Position numbers and translations under genes: made by a program
Source of the DNA: Halococcus salsus
GTDB lineage: Archaea > Halobacteriota > Halobacteria > Halobacteriales > Halococcaceae
Direction of reading: 5' to 3'
Assembly (NCBI RefSeq): GCF_009900715.1
Contig: NZ_JAAAJC010000007.1
Location: forward strand, 62,001 to 126,000
DNA length: 64,000 bases
Shown: positions 1 through 7,980 of the stretch, piece by piece
How the letters are laid out: every line of letters begins with the position of its first letter
Numbering within the stretch: the stretch's first letter is position 1
The notes under the pieces: model-generated
Databases searched by the model: none
Seen by the model: the letters and a program-made list of their open reading frames with translations, nothing else
What the model was told of the DNA's origin: nothing

Positions 1-1
1 C

Positions 2-595
2 GCGCTGGCGGTCGTGATATCGGCACTGGTCGCGCGGGCGGCCTTCGGCTACCCGATCGTCGGGTCGGCGGCCGGGTCGTCGCTCCTCGACATGTCGCCG
101 TTCGAGCGCGGCGAGACGAAACCGATGACCGACGGCGGTGTCGAACGCGAACAGCTCACGGTCCAGCCGTGGCTCGGCCACCAGTACAAGTGGTCCGGCG
201 TCACCGCGATCGGCGTCGTGGGCGGCGTGCTCGGCGGGTTCATCTGGATCGAGACCGGGAGCGTCTTCCTCGGCTACGCGTTCTCCGCGATGACTTTGCT
301 CTTCTTGAACCTCGGCGTCGAGCGGATCCCCGTCACCCACCACATCACCCTGCTCGGCTCGGTCGGTGCGGTGATCGGTGCGGCGTGGTTCGGGAGTCCG
401 GTGCTCACGATCCTCGTCGCGGGCGTCTTCGGTGGCCTCACCGGGGTCATCGGCGAGGGCATGCAACGGATCCTCTACTCGCACTCGGGCACCCACGTCG
501 ACCCGCCCGCGATGGCGATCATGGTCGCGATGTTCATCGTGGGCATCGGCTACCTCGTGGGACTCTTCCCGACCTCGTCGTACCTCGGGCTCTAA
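2..595 (+). CDS. Haloarchaeal multi-pass membrane protein, C-terminal part (5' end outside window)
   Basis: The reading frame is open to the left edge, so the GTG at position 14 is probably internal and the gene begins upstream. The visible part has about six hydrophobic segments separated by short loops (residues 60-85, 90-105, 110-130, 133-150 and 165-185 from position 14) and a polar insert near residues 35-60. Glycine-rich membrane helices suggest a channel- or permease-like integral membrane protein. I do not recognise the family with confidence. It ends at a TAA about 20 bases before a convergent tiny membrane ORF. Confidence 0.7.
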   Translation, partial: ALAVVISALVARAAFGYPIVGSAAGSSLLDMSPFERGETKPMTDGGVEREQLTVQPWLGHQYKWSGVTAIGVVGGVLGGFIWIETGSVFLGYAFSAMTLLFLNLGVERIPVTHHITLLGSVGAVIGAAWFGSPVLTILVAGVFGGLTGVIGEGMQRILYSHSGTHVDPPAMAIMVAMFIVGIGYLVGLFPTSSYLGL

Positions 596-613
596 CCGGC
601 CCGAGACCCGTTC

Positions 614-703
614 TCAGGCGAACCCCAGTGCGACCATGACGACCAGCGCGACCACGATGGCGGTGACGACCGTCCCGAGGACGATCTTGGTTGGTTGACT
701 CAT
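614..703 (-). CDS. Tiny single-helix membrane protein (29 aa)
   Basis: A 29-codon ORF with ATG start encodes a charged N-terminal stub (MSQPTK) followed by one continuous hydrophobic helix of about 20 residues ending in GFA. Very short single-span proteins of this form are common in haloarchaea. It is convergent with the upstream membrane-protein gene. Function unknown. Support is the coherent membrane-helix composition and a good ATG; there is no homology evidence available here. Confidence 0.5.
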   Translation of the reverse strand: MSQPTKIVLGTVVTAIVVALVVMVALGFA

Positions 704-784
704 GGGATCGGGTTCGCGTGGCGGTGTGTTAAGTGCTTATTTTGTGGACCGCCGGGGTATTCGAACGTCGACTCGTGTGGGTTG

Positions 785-855
785 GGTTACTCGCTAAGCT
801 CGTTCGTTCGACGACTCGCTGTGGCTCGTTCGTTCGAAGACCCGCTGGCTCGTCG
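785..855. repeat. Short direct repeats in intergenic region
   Basis: The 14-base word GCTCGTTCGTTCGA occurs at 798-811 and again at 824-837, embedded in CTCG/TTCG-rich sequence just downstream of the zinc-ribbon gene oapC. It resembles the low-complexity extragenic hairpin/repeat sequences of haloarchaea. No gene is seen between 704 and 861. Confidence 0.5.
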
Positions 856-861
856 GTCGGA

Positions 862-1407
862 CTACGCTTCGTCGTCGCCGAGCCACGTCTCGGGAACCTC
901 GATGACGTACTGGCCGTCCTCCCGGAGCGCGATGATGTACTCCTCCCGGTTGTAGAGTTCCATCAGGTTGAGTTCGTACTGACCCGGTTCGAGGATCTTG
1001 ATGCTCTCGAACTGGTCGTCGAGCTCGCGCCGGAGCGCCGCCATGTCGGATTCGTCCGATGGGTCGGGCGTGTCCGTCGTCGACTCGGTCTCGGGGGGTG
1101 GGTCGCCGAGCTCGTTCGTCGGTGTCTCCGGTACCCTCTCGTTCGACACCCCTTCGTTTCCGGTCGAGTCGGGGTCGGCGGTGTCGGTGGGGTGGTCGTC
1201 CCCGGAGACGACCTCGCGTCGCGCGTCGGCCTGTGCCGGGTTCTCACCCGGTGCGGACGGTTCCGCGTCGGCGCTCGCGCCCTCGGCGCGTGCGTCGGCG
1301 GCGGGTTCGAACTTGAACTTGTTGCCCCCACACTCCGGACAGCCCGAGAGCATCTCCTTCGAGCCGTCGGGGAACGTGTGACCGCACTGAGTGCATTGAT
1401 GAGGCAT
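862..1407 (-). CDS. oapC: OapC, origin-associated zinc-ribbon protein
   Basis: The N-terminus carries a zinc ribbon with CxxC at residues 5-8 and a second CxxC near residues 23-26, followed by a long acidic, low-complexity linker (about residues 35-125) and a conserved C-terminal region (about 125-175) of mixed alpha/beta character. This is the third gene of the conserved haloarchaeal origin-linked trio oapA-oapB-oapC, transcribed away from the origin and divergently from orc1. The molecular role is not established; association with replication is inferred from conserved synteny. The long linker is variable in the family. Confidence 0.75.
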   Translation of the reverse strand: MPHQCTQCGHTFPDGSKEMLSGCPECGGNKFKFEPAADARAEGASADAEPSAPGENPAQADARREVVSGDDHPTDTADPDSTGNEGVSNERVPETPTNELGDPPPETESTTDTPDPSDESDMAALRRELDDQFESIKILEPGQYELNLMELYNREEYIIALREDGQYVIEVPETWLGDDEA

Positions 1408-1445
1408 AGGAGGCGTACGGGTGGGGGGCGGAACTAGGTTTGGAG

Positions 1446-1883
1446 TTACCGACGCGTGACGAGGGTGCTGATCAGCGTCTCGTCCTTATGGAGGGTTTCG
1501 AGCCGGTTGGCCGGGCCGATCACGGTGAGCTTGGTGTCGGAACTTCGACCCATCAGGCGGTCGAAGAGGCCGCCGCTCGATTGGCCGGCCCCGGGGTAGG
1601 TCTCGATCTCGATCCCGGTGAACCCGTCGGGGCTGATCTCGGTCATGGTGACCTCGATGAGTTTGGACTCCTCGTCGGGGTCGAGCCCCTCTTCCAGGAT
1701 CACGATGTTGCCGTCGTGGACCCCATCGAGGATCAGCCGGATCTTCTCCATGCTCGTGAGCTGGTCCATCCGCTCGCCGCTGATCATGTCGAGTTGGACG
1801 CTGTCGGACGGGGCGGGGCTCTCGTCCTCGCCGTTGCCATCGTCGCCGGCACCGATGCTCGGGTCGTCGTCTGCGTCGGCCAT
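1446..1883 (-). CDS. oapB: OapB, DUF2073 origin-associated protein
   Basis: A 145-residue DUF2073-type protein with an acidic, disordered N-terminal 25 residues followed by the conserved core. It starts with ATG overlapping the oapA stop codon (ATGA arrangement at 1881-1885), so it is translationally coupled to the GTPase gene and lies in the same operon. The family is archaeal and typically found next to an Era-like GTPase; function is unknown. The assignment rests on length, position and the phrases QLDMISGERMD and IRLILDGVHDGNIVILEEG. Confidence 0.8.
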   Translation of the reverse strand: MADADDDPSIGAGDDGNGEDESPAPSDSVQLDMISGERMDQLTSMEKIRLILDGVHDGNIVILEEGLDPDEESKLIEVTMTEISPDGFTGIEIETYPGAGQSSGGLFDRLMGRSSDTKLTVIGPANRLETLHKDETLISTLVTRR

Positions 1884-2515
1884 CAGCCGAAGTACTCCGC
1901 TATCTTTTCGTACACTTCGTCCATGTTCTCCCCTTCGAGCGCCGAGAGCGGCACCGTTTCGTGCTGCGGGAAGGCGTTCTTGATGCGCTGGATGCTCGAT
2001 TCCTCGAGGTCGATCTTGTTGGCGAAGATCAACACCGGAAGGTCCTGACTCTCGATGATGCCAACCAGCATGGTGTTGACCTGCGTGAACGGGTCCTCCG
2101 CCGAGTCGAGCACGTAGATCACGCCGTCGACGTCCTCGCGGAGCCAGTGCATCGCCTCCGCGACGCCCTCGGTGGCCTCGCGCGAGCGCCGGACGGCGTC
2201 GTCCTTCTCCATGTCGTGGTCGAGGAACTCGGTGTAATCCACCTTGGTGGCGACACCGGGCGTGTCCACGATGTCGATGGTCACCGACTTGCCGTTGCGC
2301 TCGATCTCGATGTCCTCCTTCCGGCGGGCTCGACGGGTCTCATGTGGAACCTGGCTTTCGGGCCCCACCGCGTCGCCGGTCCAATCGCGCGCGATCCGGT
2401 TCGCGAGCGTGGTCTTGCCGGCGTTCGGCGGTCCGTAGATCCCGATACGGCGCTGTTTCTGCCCGCCCGTGAAGAAGTTCGAAATGCTGTTCCGGAGTCC
2501 AGTGAGCAGTCCCAT
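1883..2515 (-). CDS. oapA: OapA, Era-like GTP-binding protein
   Basis: A 210-residue P-loop GTPase. G1 is GPPNAGKTT near residues 29-37, G3 is DTPG near 87-90, G4 is NKID near 166-169 and G5 is SAL near 186-188, so all nucleotide-binding motifs are present. The N-terminal amphipathic stretch (GLRNSISNFF) could associate with membrane or partner. It is the first gene leftwards from the origin, divergent from orc1, and leads the oapA-oapB-oapC operon. Era-like GTPases usually act in ribosome assembly or cell-cycle timing; its specific role in haloarchaea is inferred only from origin synteny. Confidence 0.85.
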   Translation of the reverse strand: MGLLTGLRNSISNFFTGGQKQRRIGIYGPPNAGKTTLANRIARDWTGDAVGPESQVPHETRRARRKEDIEIERNGKSVTIDIVDTPGVATKVDYTEFLDHDMEKDDAVRRSREATEGVAEAMHWLREDVDGVIYVLDSAEDPFTQVNTMLVGIIESQDLPVLIFANKIDLEESSIQRIKNAFPQHETVPLSALEGENMDEVYEKIAEYFG

Positions 2516-2720
2516 TTATCTCCCCCCGCCCGACCGTCGGGCGGATCTGGACGGAGAACGTCGGTGCATGCACTTAAACCCACGTCAGACACGTATCAGG
2601 CTTTGGATACCGTCCCCCTCCGGTCGAACGACCGTGCCACCCGTCGGATAGCACCTCTCCCGACGCTGTGAGGACGGTAGTCACGATGGATATTACCGTA
2701 GAGCATACCTCCTGCCGACA

Positions 2721-2747
2721 CCCCCACCCCTCCGTTTCGGGTGGAGC
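2721..2747 (-). repeat. ORB element (origin recognition box), minus orientation
   Basis: Reverse complement reads CTCCACCCGAAACGGAGGGG followed by TGGGGG. It is the mirror partner of the element at 3014-3040, matching it at almost every position, and so defines the left edge of the origin. Haloarchaeal Orc1 proteins bind such boxes through the winged-helix and AAA+ domains. Confidence 0.85.
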
Positions 2748-3013
2748 CGGGATCGACCCCGTCGACAGGGATGGGATGGAGGTGGTCGTTCGGTGCGGTC
2801 TCGATCGAACCGATGGCACTCCGTCCGAACTGGTCTAGAGATCATCAAGAACGACGAGCGAAGACGATCTAGGAACGAACTAGACGGAATCTAGAAACGA
2901 CTACAACCAACAAGAGCAACCCCTCTTCCTGTTCTTCGGTTACTGTTCTCAGGCTTCTCACTTAGTTCTTCCCCTGGTAAACTCCCTCTCCGAGCCCATC
3001 CTCCCTCTCCAAC

Positions 3014-3040
3014 GGTTCCACCCGAAACGAAGGGGTGGGG
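3014..3040 (+). repeat. ORB element, plus orientation
   Basis: Reads GGTTCCACCCGAAACGAAGG followed by GGTGGGG. It faces the minus-oriented box at 2721-2747 across about 265 bases of A/T-richer DNA, the usual inverted arrangement at haloarchaeal origins. Confidence 0.85.
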
Positions 3041-3086
3041 GGCTCACCGACATCAAACGACCATCACCAATCATATTCATATTCAA

Positions 3087-3131
3087 TCCGACACATCCGA
3101 CACATCCGATACGCTCGACACGCTCGACCAT
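3087..3131 (+). repeat. Tandem 9-base iteron-like array
   Basis: Five consecutive 9-base units: TCCGACACA twice, then TCCGATACG, CTCGACACG and CTCGACCAT. The array lies 46 bases beyond the right-hand ORB, inside the origin region. The units keep a YCCGAYACR/CTCGAC core, consistent with an iteron or a slipped repeat. Confidence 0.7.
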
Positions 3132-3577
3132 CGATGGAACCCGAACGGCGACGTACCACCTCTGCGAACGAAGATGGAAACCATCCTCACCGTTCGTCTC
3201 AGGCCGTTCAGTCGCTCAGCCGCTCTCACGTCGACCAGTCCTTCGCCTCGTTCGGGACGGGTTCCGTTCCGTAGCACCGAAATCGGCGGGCGTTGGGAGG
3301 AGTCAGTGGGAATCGAGGAGGATCGGGGAGGATCAGAAGCGGCCGGGTCCGGTGAAAATCGGGACGGTTCGAGGTCGGTGGATTCCTTCGATCGTTCGAT
3401 CGACAAGATTAATATACTCCCCACCTCTGGTTCCGCTGGACGATTCACGGCGGACGCACGCGCCACCGCTCATCTCATACCCCCGTAGCCGTCTTCTACA
3501 CCTGATATTCGCGCTCCTCCGGGTATGCGTGGTGCGTCCTCCATCCGAAAGCAAGGGGTTCTAAACACCGAACTGCT

Positions 3578-5350
3578 ATGACACGAGACGACCCGACACC
3601 CGACGACCACGACGGCGAGGAGCCCTTTCCGGAGGGAGAACGCGATACCGACGATGGGGAGGCCGACGCGAACGACCCCGGCGACACGGAGGATTCCGAC
3701 CTCCCGAACGAGTCCGCTGTCGGGGACGGCCTCGATATCCCCGACGACTCCGCCGCCGAGGAGACCACGAACGAGGCCAGCCGACCGGACCACCGGCCCG
3801 CGGCGGCCAACTCCACTGACCCCACTGACCCCACCGACTCCGACCCGTTCGCGGTCCACTCCGCGGACGAGCTCGGATCGGCGTCCGACCCGAGTGTCGA
3901 CGACGGGATGGCATCGGTCACGGACCCGAACCCCTCCCCGGAGGGCGGGGAGAGCGGGGGGAGTTCCTCCCAGGGGCTGTTCGACGACCTCCTGAGCGGC
4001 GACCCGATCTTCGAGAACAAGGACGTGCTGCGGCCCTCCTACACACCCGAGCGTCTCCCGCACCGCAACGAGCAGATCAACAACATGGCGACGATCCTCG
4101 TCGGCGCGCTCCGTGGGGAGACCCCCTCGAACATCCTGATCTACGGCAAGACCGGGACCGGGAAGACCGCGAGCGCGAAGTTCGTGAGCAACGAGCTCGA
4201 AACCACTTCGCAAAAATACGACGTCCCCTGCGAGGTCGAGTACATCAACTGCGAGGTCACCGACACCCAGTATCGGGTGCTCGCCCAGCTCGCGAACACC
4301 TTCATCGAGGCCAACCAGCGACACGTCGAGGAGCGCCTCGACGAGGTCCGTGCGCTCGCCGACCGCGCCGAGACGAACCCGGGGGCGCTCGACGGCACCG
4401 AGTTCGAGACCCCCGAGGCCGTCGAAAGCCGGATCGAGGAGTTAGAGACCGACCTCGACGAGTTCGAGCCGGTGCCGATGACCGGCTGGCCGACCGACCG
4501 GGTCTACGCCACCTTCTTCGACGCGGTGGACTACCGCGAACGCGTCGTGGTGATCATGCTCGACGAGATCGACAAACTCGTCGAGAAGTCGGGCGACGAC
4601 ACCCTCTACAACCTCTCGCGAATGAACTCCGAACTCGACAACTCACGGGTCTCGATCATGGGGATCTCGAACGACCTCAAGTTCACCGAGTTCCTCGATC
4701 CCCGGGTGAAGTCCTCGTTGGGAGAAGAGGAGATCGTCTTCCCGCCCTACGACGCCACCCAGCTCCGGGACATCCTCGCCGCGCGCGCGACGCTCGCGTT
4801 CGTCGACGACGCGCTCTCCGAGGACGTCATCCCGCTCTGTGCGGCCTTCGCCGCCCAGGAACACGGCGACGCCCGGCGCGCGCTCGACCTCCTCCGGACC
4901 GCCGGCGAACTCGCCGAGCGGAGCCAGACCGACCGGGTCGACGAGGACCACGTTCGCGAGGCCCAGGAGAAGATCGAGATCGACCGGGTGGTCGAGGTGG
5001 TCCGCACACTCCCCACCCAGTCGAAGGTCGTCCTCTTTGCCGTGATCCTCCTCGAACGCAAGGGCGCGAAGAACATCAACACCGGCGAGGTCTACAACAT
5101 CTACCGTCGACTCTGCGACGAGATCGACGCCGACGTCCTGACCCAGCGCCGCGTCACCGACCTCATCTCCGAACTCGACATGCTCGGGATCGTCAACGCG
5201 GTCGTGGTCTCGAAGGGTCGCTACGGCCGGACCAAGGAGATGAACCTCTCGGTCCCCATCGAGGACACCGAAGCCGTCCTCACCAGCGACTCACGGCTCG
5301 GCGACATCGAGGACGTCAAACCGTTCGTCCAGGCGCGCTTCGACAACTGA
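3578..5350 (+). CDS. orc1: Orc1/Cdc6-type replication initiator
   Basis: The AAA+ initiator that recognises ORB elements and recruits MCM. Residues 1-130 are an acidic, Asp/Ser/Pro-rich disordered extension, long for the family but known among haloarchaeal Orc1 proteins. The AAA+ core follows, with Walker A GKTGTGKT near residue 190, Walker B VVVIMLDEID near 323-332 and an arginine-containing sensor region after it. The C-terminal winged-helix domain (about 490-590) ends in the typical GRYGRTKEMNLSV region. It starts at ATG 3578, directly beside the origin and divergent from oapA, which strongly supports its role as the cognate initiator. Confidence 0.95.
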   Translation: MTRDDPTPDDHDGEEPFPEGERDTDDGEADANDPGDTEDSDLPNESAVGDGLDIPDDSAAEETTNEASRPDHRPAAANSTDPTDPTDSDPFAVHSADELGSASDPSVDDGMASVTDPNPSPEGGESGGSSSQGLFDDLLSGDPIFENKDVLRPSYTPERLPHRNEQINNMATILVGALRGETPSNILIYGKTGTGKTASAKFVSNELETTSQKYDVPCEVEYINCEVTDTQYRVLAQLANTFIEANQRHVEERLDEVRALADRAETNPGALDGTEFETPEAVESRIEELETDLDEFEPVPMTGWPTDRVYATFFDAVDYRERVVVIMLDEIDKLVEKSGDDTLYNLSRMNSELDNSRVSIMGISNDLKFTEFLDPRVKSSLGEEEIVFPPYDATQLRDILAARATLAFVDDALSEDVIPLCAAFAAQEHGDARRALDLLRTAGELAERSQTDRVDEDHVREAQEKIEIDRVVEVVRTLPTQSKVVLFAVILLERKGAKNINTGEVYNIYRRLCDEIDADVLTQRRVTDLISELDMLGIVNAVVVSKGRYGRTKEMNLSVPIEDTEAVLTSDSRLGDIEDVKPFVQARFDN

Positions 5351-5429
5351 GTTCTCACCCACCTCGACCGGCCGAATCAGAACTCATCAGCGGAGCCCAC
5401 CCCAAGCCCACACGCCGACAAGCAGGTCG

Positions 5430-6296
5430 TCAGGGCGCTGCCGCGATCGGGGCGGCTCCGTTCGCGGTCGGCGTGTTCGTTCCGTTTACCGCGGGACCAG
5501 CCGCCCCAACGGTCTCGTTCCCCGCGGGGCCGGTCGGTGCGGCGCTGCCCGGCGCGGCGCTCACCTGGCCGAAGAACAGTCGGATCTTCCCGAGCCACGG
5601 GATCCGGAGTTCGGCGGTGCCGACGACCCAGGCGGGTTCGACCGGACCGCTGATGGGGTCCAGACCGGTGCTGATCTGGTCGTAGGCGTCGTTGGCGTCG
5701 CCCTTGGTGACGAACCCGGCGTGCGGGGCGGGACAGTTCGCTAGCTCCTCGCAGTTCTCGGCGGTCCCGAGGTAGGACTCGTTGGCCTTCTCGTACCAGT
5801 TCTCGCTCTCGTTCACCCAGAAGCGCGCGCGGTGGATGATCGGCGTCGCCTGTGAGTCGCCGTCCGGCTGATAGACGATGACGTCGCCGGGCTCATCGAA
5901 CTGGGTGTACCCCGCGGCGGCCCCCGACCGATAGGTCACCACGCCGGTTCCGTCCTGGGCCGCCCCGCCCGCGAACCGGTGTTCCTCCATGACGAAGACG
6001 AGGTCGCCCTTCTGCATGTGGGGGGTCATGCTCTCGCTCTCGATGGCGACCAGCGGCGGCCAGAGCCCGCTCACCGCGAACAACACCAGCCCGATCACCA
6101 CGACGATCCCGAGGCTCGAAAGCACCTCCCGAACGAACACCACCCACTCCTCGTCGGTGTCGAAGAACCAGCGAACCCGCGAGAGCGGCCCGCCATCGCT
6201 CGCCTCGTTCCCGTCGCCGTCCTCGTCCCCGTCGCCCCCGGAGCCGGTCTCCCGGTCGTTCCACTCCCACGAATCCTCACCGTCTCCGGAAGCCAT
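5430..6296 (-). CDS. Signal peptidase I (archaeal Sec11-type)
   Basis: Membrane-anchored serine protease that removes Sec signal peptides. An acidic cytoplasmic N-terminus of about 45 residues precedes a transmembrane helix (about 63-85). The catalytic Ser lies in ESESMTPHMQKGD, followed by the His of IIHRA and the Asp of TKGDAND, which is the archaeal/eukaryotic Ser-His-Asp pattern. A Pro/Ala/Asn-rich tail ends in Ala residues. ATG 6296 is preferred over the GTG two codons upstream. It is divergent from the PolD small-subunit gene, an arrangement seen in other haloarchaea. Confidence 0.9.
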   Translation of the reverse strand: MASGDGEDSWEWNDRETGSGGDGDEDGDGNEASDGGPLSRVRWFFDTDEEWVVFVREVLSSLGIVVVIGLVLFAVSGLWPPLVAIESESMTPHMQKGDLVFVMEEHRFAGGAAQDGTGVVTYRSGAAAGYTQFDEPGDVIVYQPDGDSQATPIIHRARFWVNESENWYEKANESYLGTAENCEELANCPAPHAGFVTKGDANDAYDQISTGLDPISGPVEPAWVVGTAELRIPWLGKIRLFFGQVSAAPGSAAPTGPAGNETVGAAGPAVNGTNTPTANGAAPIAAAP

Positions 6297-6385
6297 TACC
6301 ACCCCTTCCGTTCACGGTCGTTTCAACGTTTCCTTCCGACGTCCGGGTCCGCTACGTTTTTGCTCCGCGCCGCGGAAGACCGTGT

Positions 6386-7969
6386 GTGCCGCGCTCGTCC
6401 TCGGTTCGGGTGGTCACCGCGCTCGCCAGCCACGGCTACAACGCCGACCGCGAGGCCGTCACCCTCATCGCGGGTGCGAGCGACCCCGAAATCGCGATCG
6501 AACGCGCCGTCGACGCCGCCCCGGACGACGCGCTCACGCTTACTGCCGACCACGCCCGGGCAGCCATCGACGAAACCGACCGCGCCCCCGTGTTCGAGGA
6601 GTCCACCCCCCCGGAAACCCCGACAATCGATCCCGACAACCCCTCTGTTTCGACTGGAACCCCCGACTCACCCGACGACGCCGAGACCCATTCTCCAGTT
6701 GAAACGAAGGGGTCGACCGACGGGTATGGGGCCGGAGCGGCCGGTAGAGGGGCGAACGACCCCGAACGACGTTCGCTCGCGGTGGCCGGCGACATCACCG
6801 GACGCTCCACCGGAACCGGAACCTACGAGGACTTCGTGCGGACCTTTCGTGACCGCTACGAGCAGCTCTCGGGGATGCTCCGTTCGCGGGTCAACCACCG
6901 ACCGGCCAGCGCCATCGACGCGATGGCGGGCGGGAGCGACGCCGCGATCGTCGGGATGATCTCGGACATCCGCTCGACCGCGAACGGCCACTGGCTCGTC
7001 GAACTCGAGGACACCACCGGGACCTTCCCCTGTCTCATCATGAAGGACCGCGATCTGGCCTCCGTCGTCGACGAACTCCTCCTCGACGAGGTCATCGCCG
7101 TCGAGGGCACCCTCGCGGGCGACGGCGGCATCCTGTTCGTCGACGACCTCCACTTCCCCGACATCCCCCGAAACCACCGGCCCTCGACCGCCGACCGCCA
7201 CGTCCGCGCCGCCCTCATTTCAGATGTGCACGTCGGCAGCCAGGAGTTCGCCCGCGACCGCTGGTCGGCCTTCGCCGACTGGCTCCACACCGACGAGGCG
7301 GCCGAGGTCGAGTACCTCCTGATCGCCGGCGACATGGTCGAAGGCGTCGGGGTCTACCCCAACCAGGACGAAGAGCTCGACATCGTCGACATCTACGAGC
7401 AGTACGAGCGCTTCTCGGAGTATCTGAAGGAAGTCCCGGGCGACATGGAGATCCTGATGATCCCGGGCAACCACGACGCCGTCCGGCTGGCCGAACCCCA
7501 GCCCGGCTTCACCGAGGAACTCAGGGATATCATGACCGCCCACGACGCCCGGATCTCGGGCAACCCCTCGATGGTTACCGTCGAGGGCGTGAAGATCCTG
7601 ATGTACCACGGCGTGAGCCTCGACGAGGTGATCGCCGAACTCCCCGAGTCGAAAGCCAGCTACGAGGAGCCCCACAAACCGATGTACCAGCTCCTGAAGA
7701 AGCGCCACGTCGCGCCCCAGTACGGTGGTCACATCCGGATCTCCCCCGAGGAGCGGGATTACCTCGTGATGGACGAGATCCCCGACGTCTTTCACACCGG
7801 TCACGTCCACAAACTCGGCTACGGCAAGTACCACGACGTGCTCGCGCTCAACTCGGGCTGCTGGCAGGAACAGACCGGTTTCCAGCGTAGCGTCAACATC
7901 GACCCCGACGTCGGCTACGCGCCGGTCGTCGACCTCGACACCCTCGACCTCACGATCCAGAAGTTCTGA
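6386..7969 (+). CDS. polB: DNA polymerase D (Pol II) small subunit DP1
   Basis: The exonuclease/accessory subunit of the archaeal replicative polymerase PolD. The variable N-terminal 160 residues are acidic and low-complexity. An OB fold follows (about 185-255), then a calcineurin-like phosphoesterase domain with ISDVHVGS, GDMVEG, GNHD, MYHGVSLDE and HTGHVHK motifs, so the 3'-5' exonuclease metal site is intact. The GTG start at 6386 is chosen because the conserved N-terminal helix begins directly after it. Unusually, two ORB-like boxes lie within the N-terminal coding part (6640-6713). Confidence 0.92.
   Translation: MPRSSSVRVVTALASHGYNADREAVTLIAGASDPEIAIERAVDAAPDDALTLTADHARAAIDETDRAPVFEESTPPETPTIDPDNPSVSTGTPDSPDDAETHSPVETKGSTDGYGAGAAGRGANDPERRSLAVAGDITGRSTGTGTYEDFVRTFRDRYEQLSGMLRSRVNHRPASAIDAMAGGSDAAIVGMISDIRSTANGHWLVELEDTTGTFPCLIMKDRDLASVVDELLLDEVIAVEGTLAGDGGILFVDDLHFPDIPRNHRPSTADRHVRAALISDVHVGSQEFARDRWSAFADWLHTDEAAEVEYLLIAGDMVEGVGVYPNQDEELDIVDIYEQYERFSEYLKEVPGDMEILMIPGNHDAVRLAEPQPGFTEELRDIMTAHDARISGNPSMVTVEGVKILMYHGVSLDEVIAELPESKASYEEPHKPMYQLLKKRHVAPQYGGHIRISPEERDYLVMDEIPDVFHTGHVHKLGYGKYHDVLALNSGCWQEQTGFQRSVNIDPDVGYAPVVDLDTLDLTIQKF
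6640..6713. repeat. Inverted pair of ORB-like elements inside the PolD small-subunit gene
   Basis: Minus-oriented box at 6640-6660 (reverse complement GTTCCAGTCGAAACAGAGGG plus G) and plus-oriented box at 6691-6713 (TCTCCAGTTGAAACGAAGGG plus GTC). Both keep the GAAACRRAGGGG core and face each other with 30 bases between. They encode part of the variable low-complexity segment of DP1, so the protein places little constraint on them. Confidence 0.7.
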
Positions 7970-7980
7970 CGCGCGGTCTC

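Larger units (their letters stand above)
2700..3135. other. Chromosomal replication origin (oriC-type, Orc1-linked)
   Basis: The intergenic region between divergent oapA and orc1 (2516-3577) has the architecture of a haloarchaeal origin. Two ORB-like elements face each other, at 2721-2747 (minus orientation) and 3014-3040 (plus orientation), each with the GAAACGRAGGGGTGGGG core and a G-run. Between them lies a visibly A/T-richer stretch (about 2835-2995), a likely unwinding element, with repeated TCTAG words. A 9-base iterated array follows at 3087-3131. The adjacent gene encodes the cognate initiator. The stretch 3136-3577 holds no gene and only the orc1 promoter region. Confidence 0.85.

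Noticed and set aside
3087-3131. Possible CRISPR array
   Set aside because: The units are 9 bases, contiguous and without spacers, so this is a tandem repeat.
3470-4324. Long minus-strand ORF opposite orc1
   Set aside because: High-G+C shadow of the orc1 frame with repetitive Val/Gly/Arg composition; orc1 is certain.
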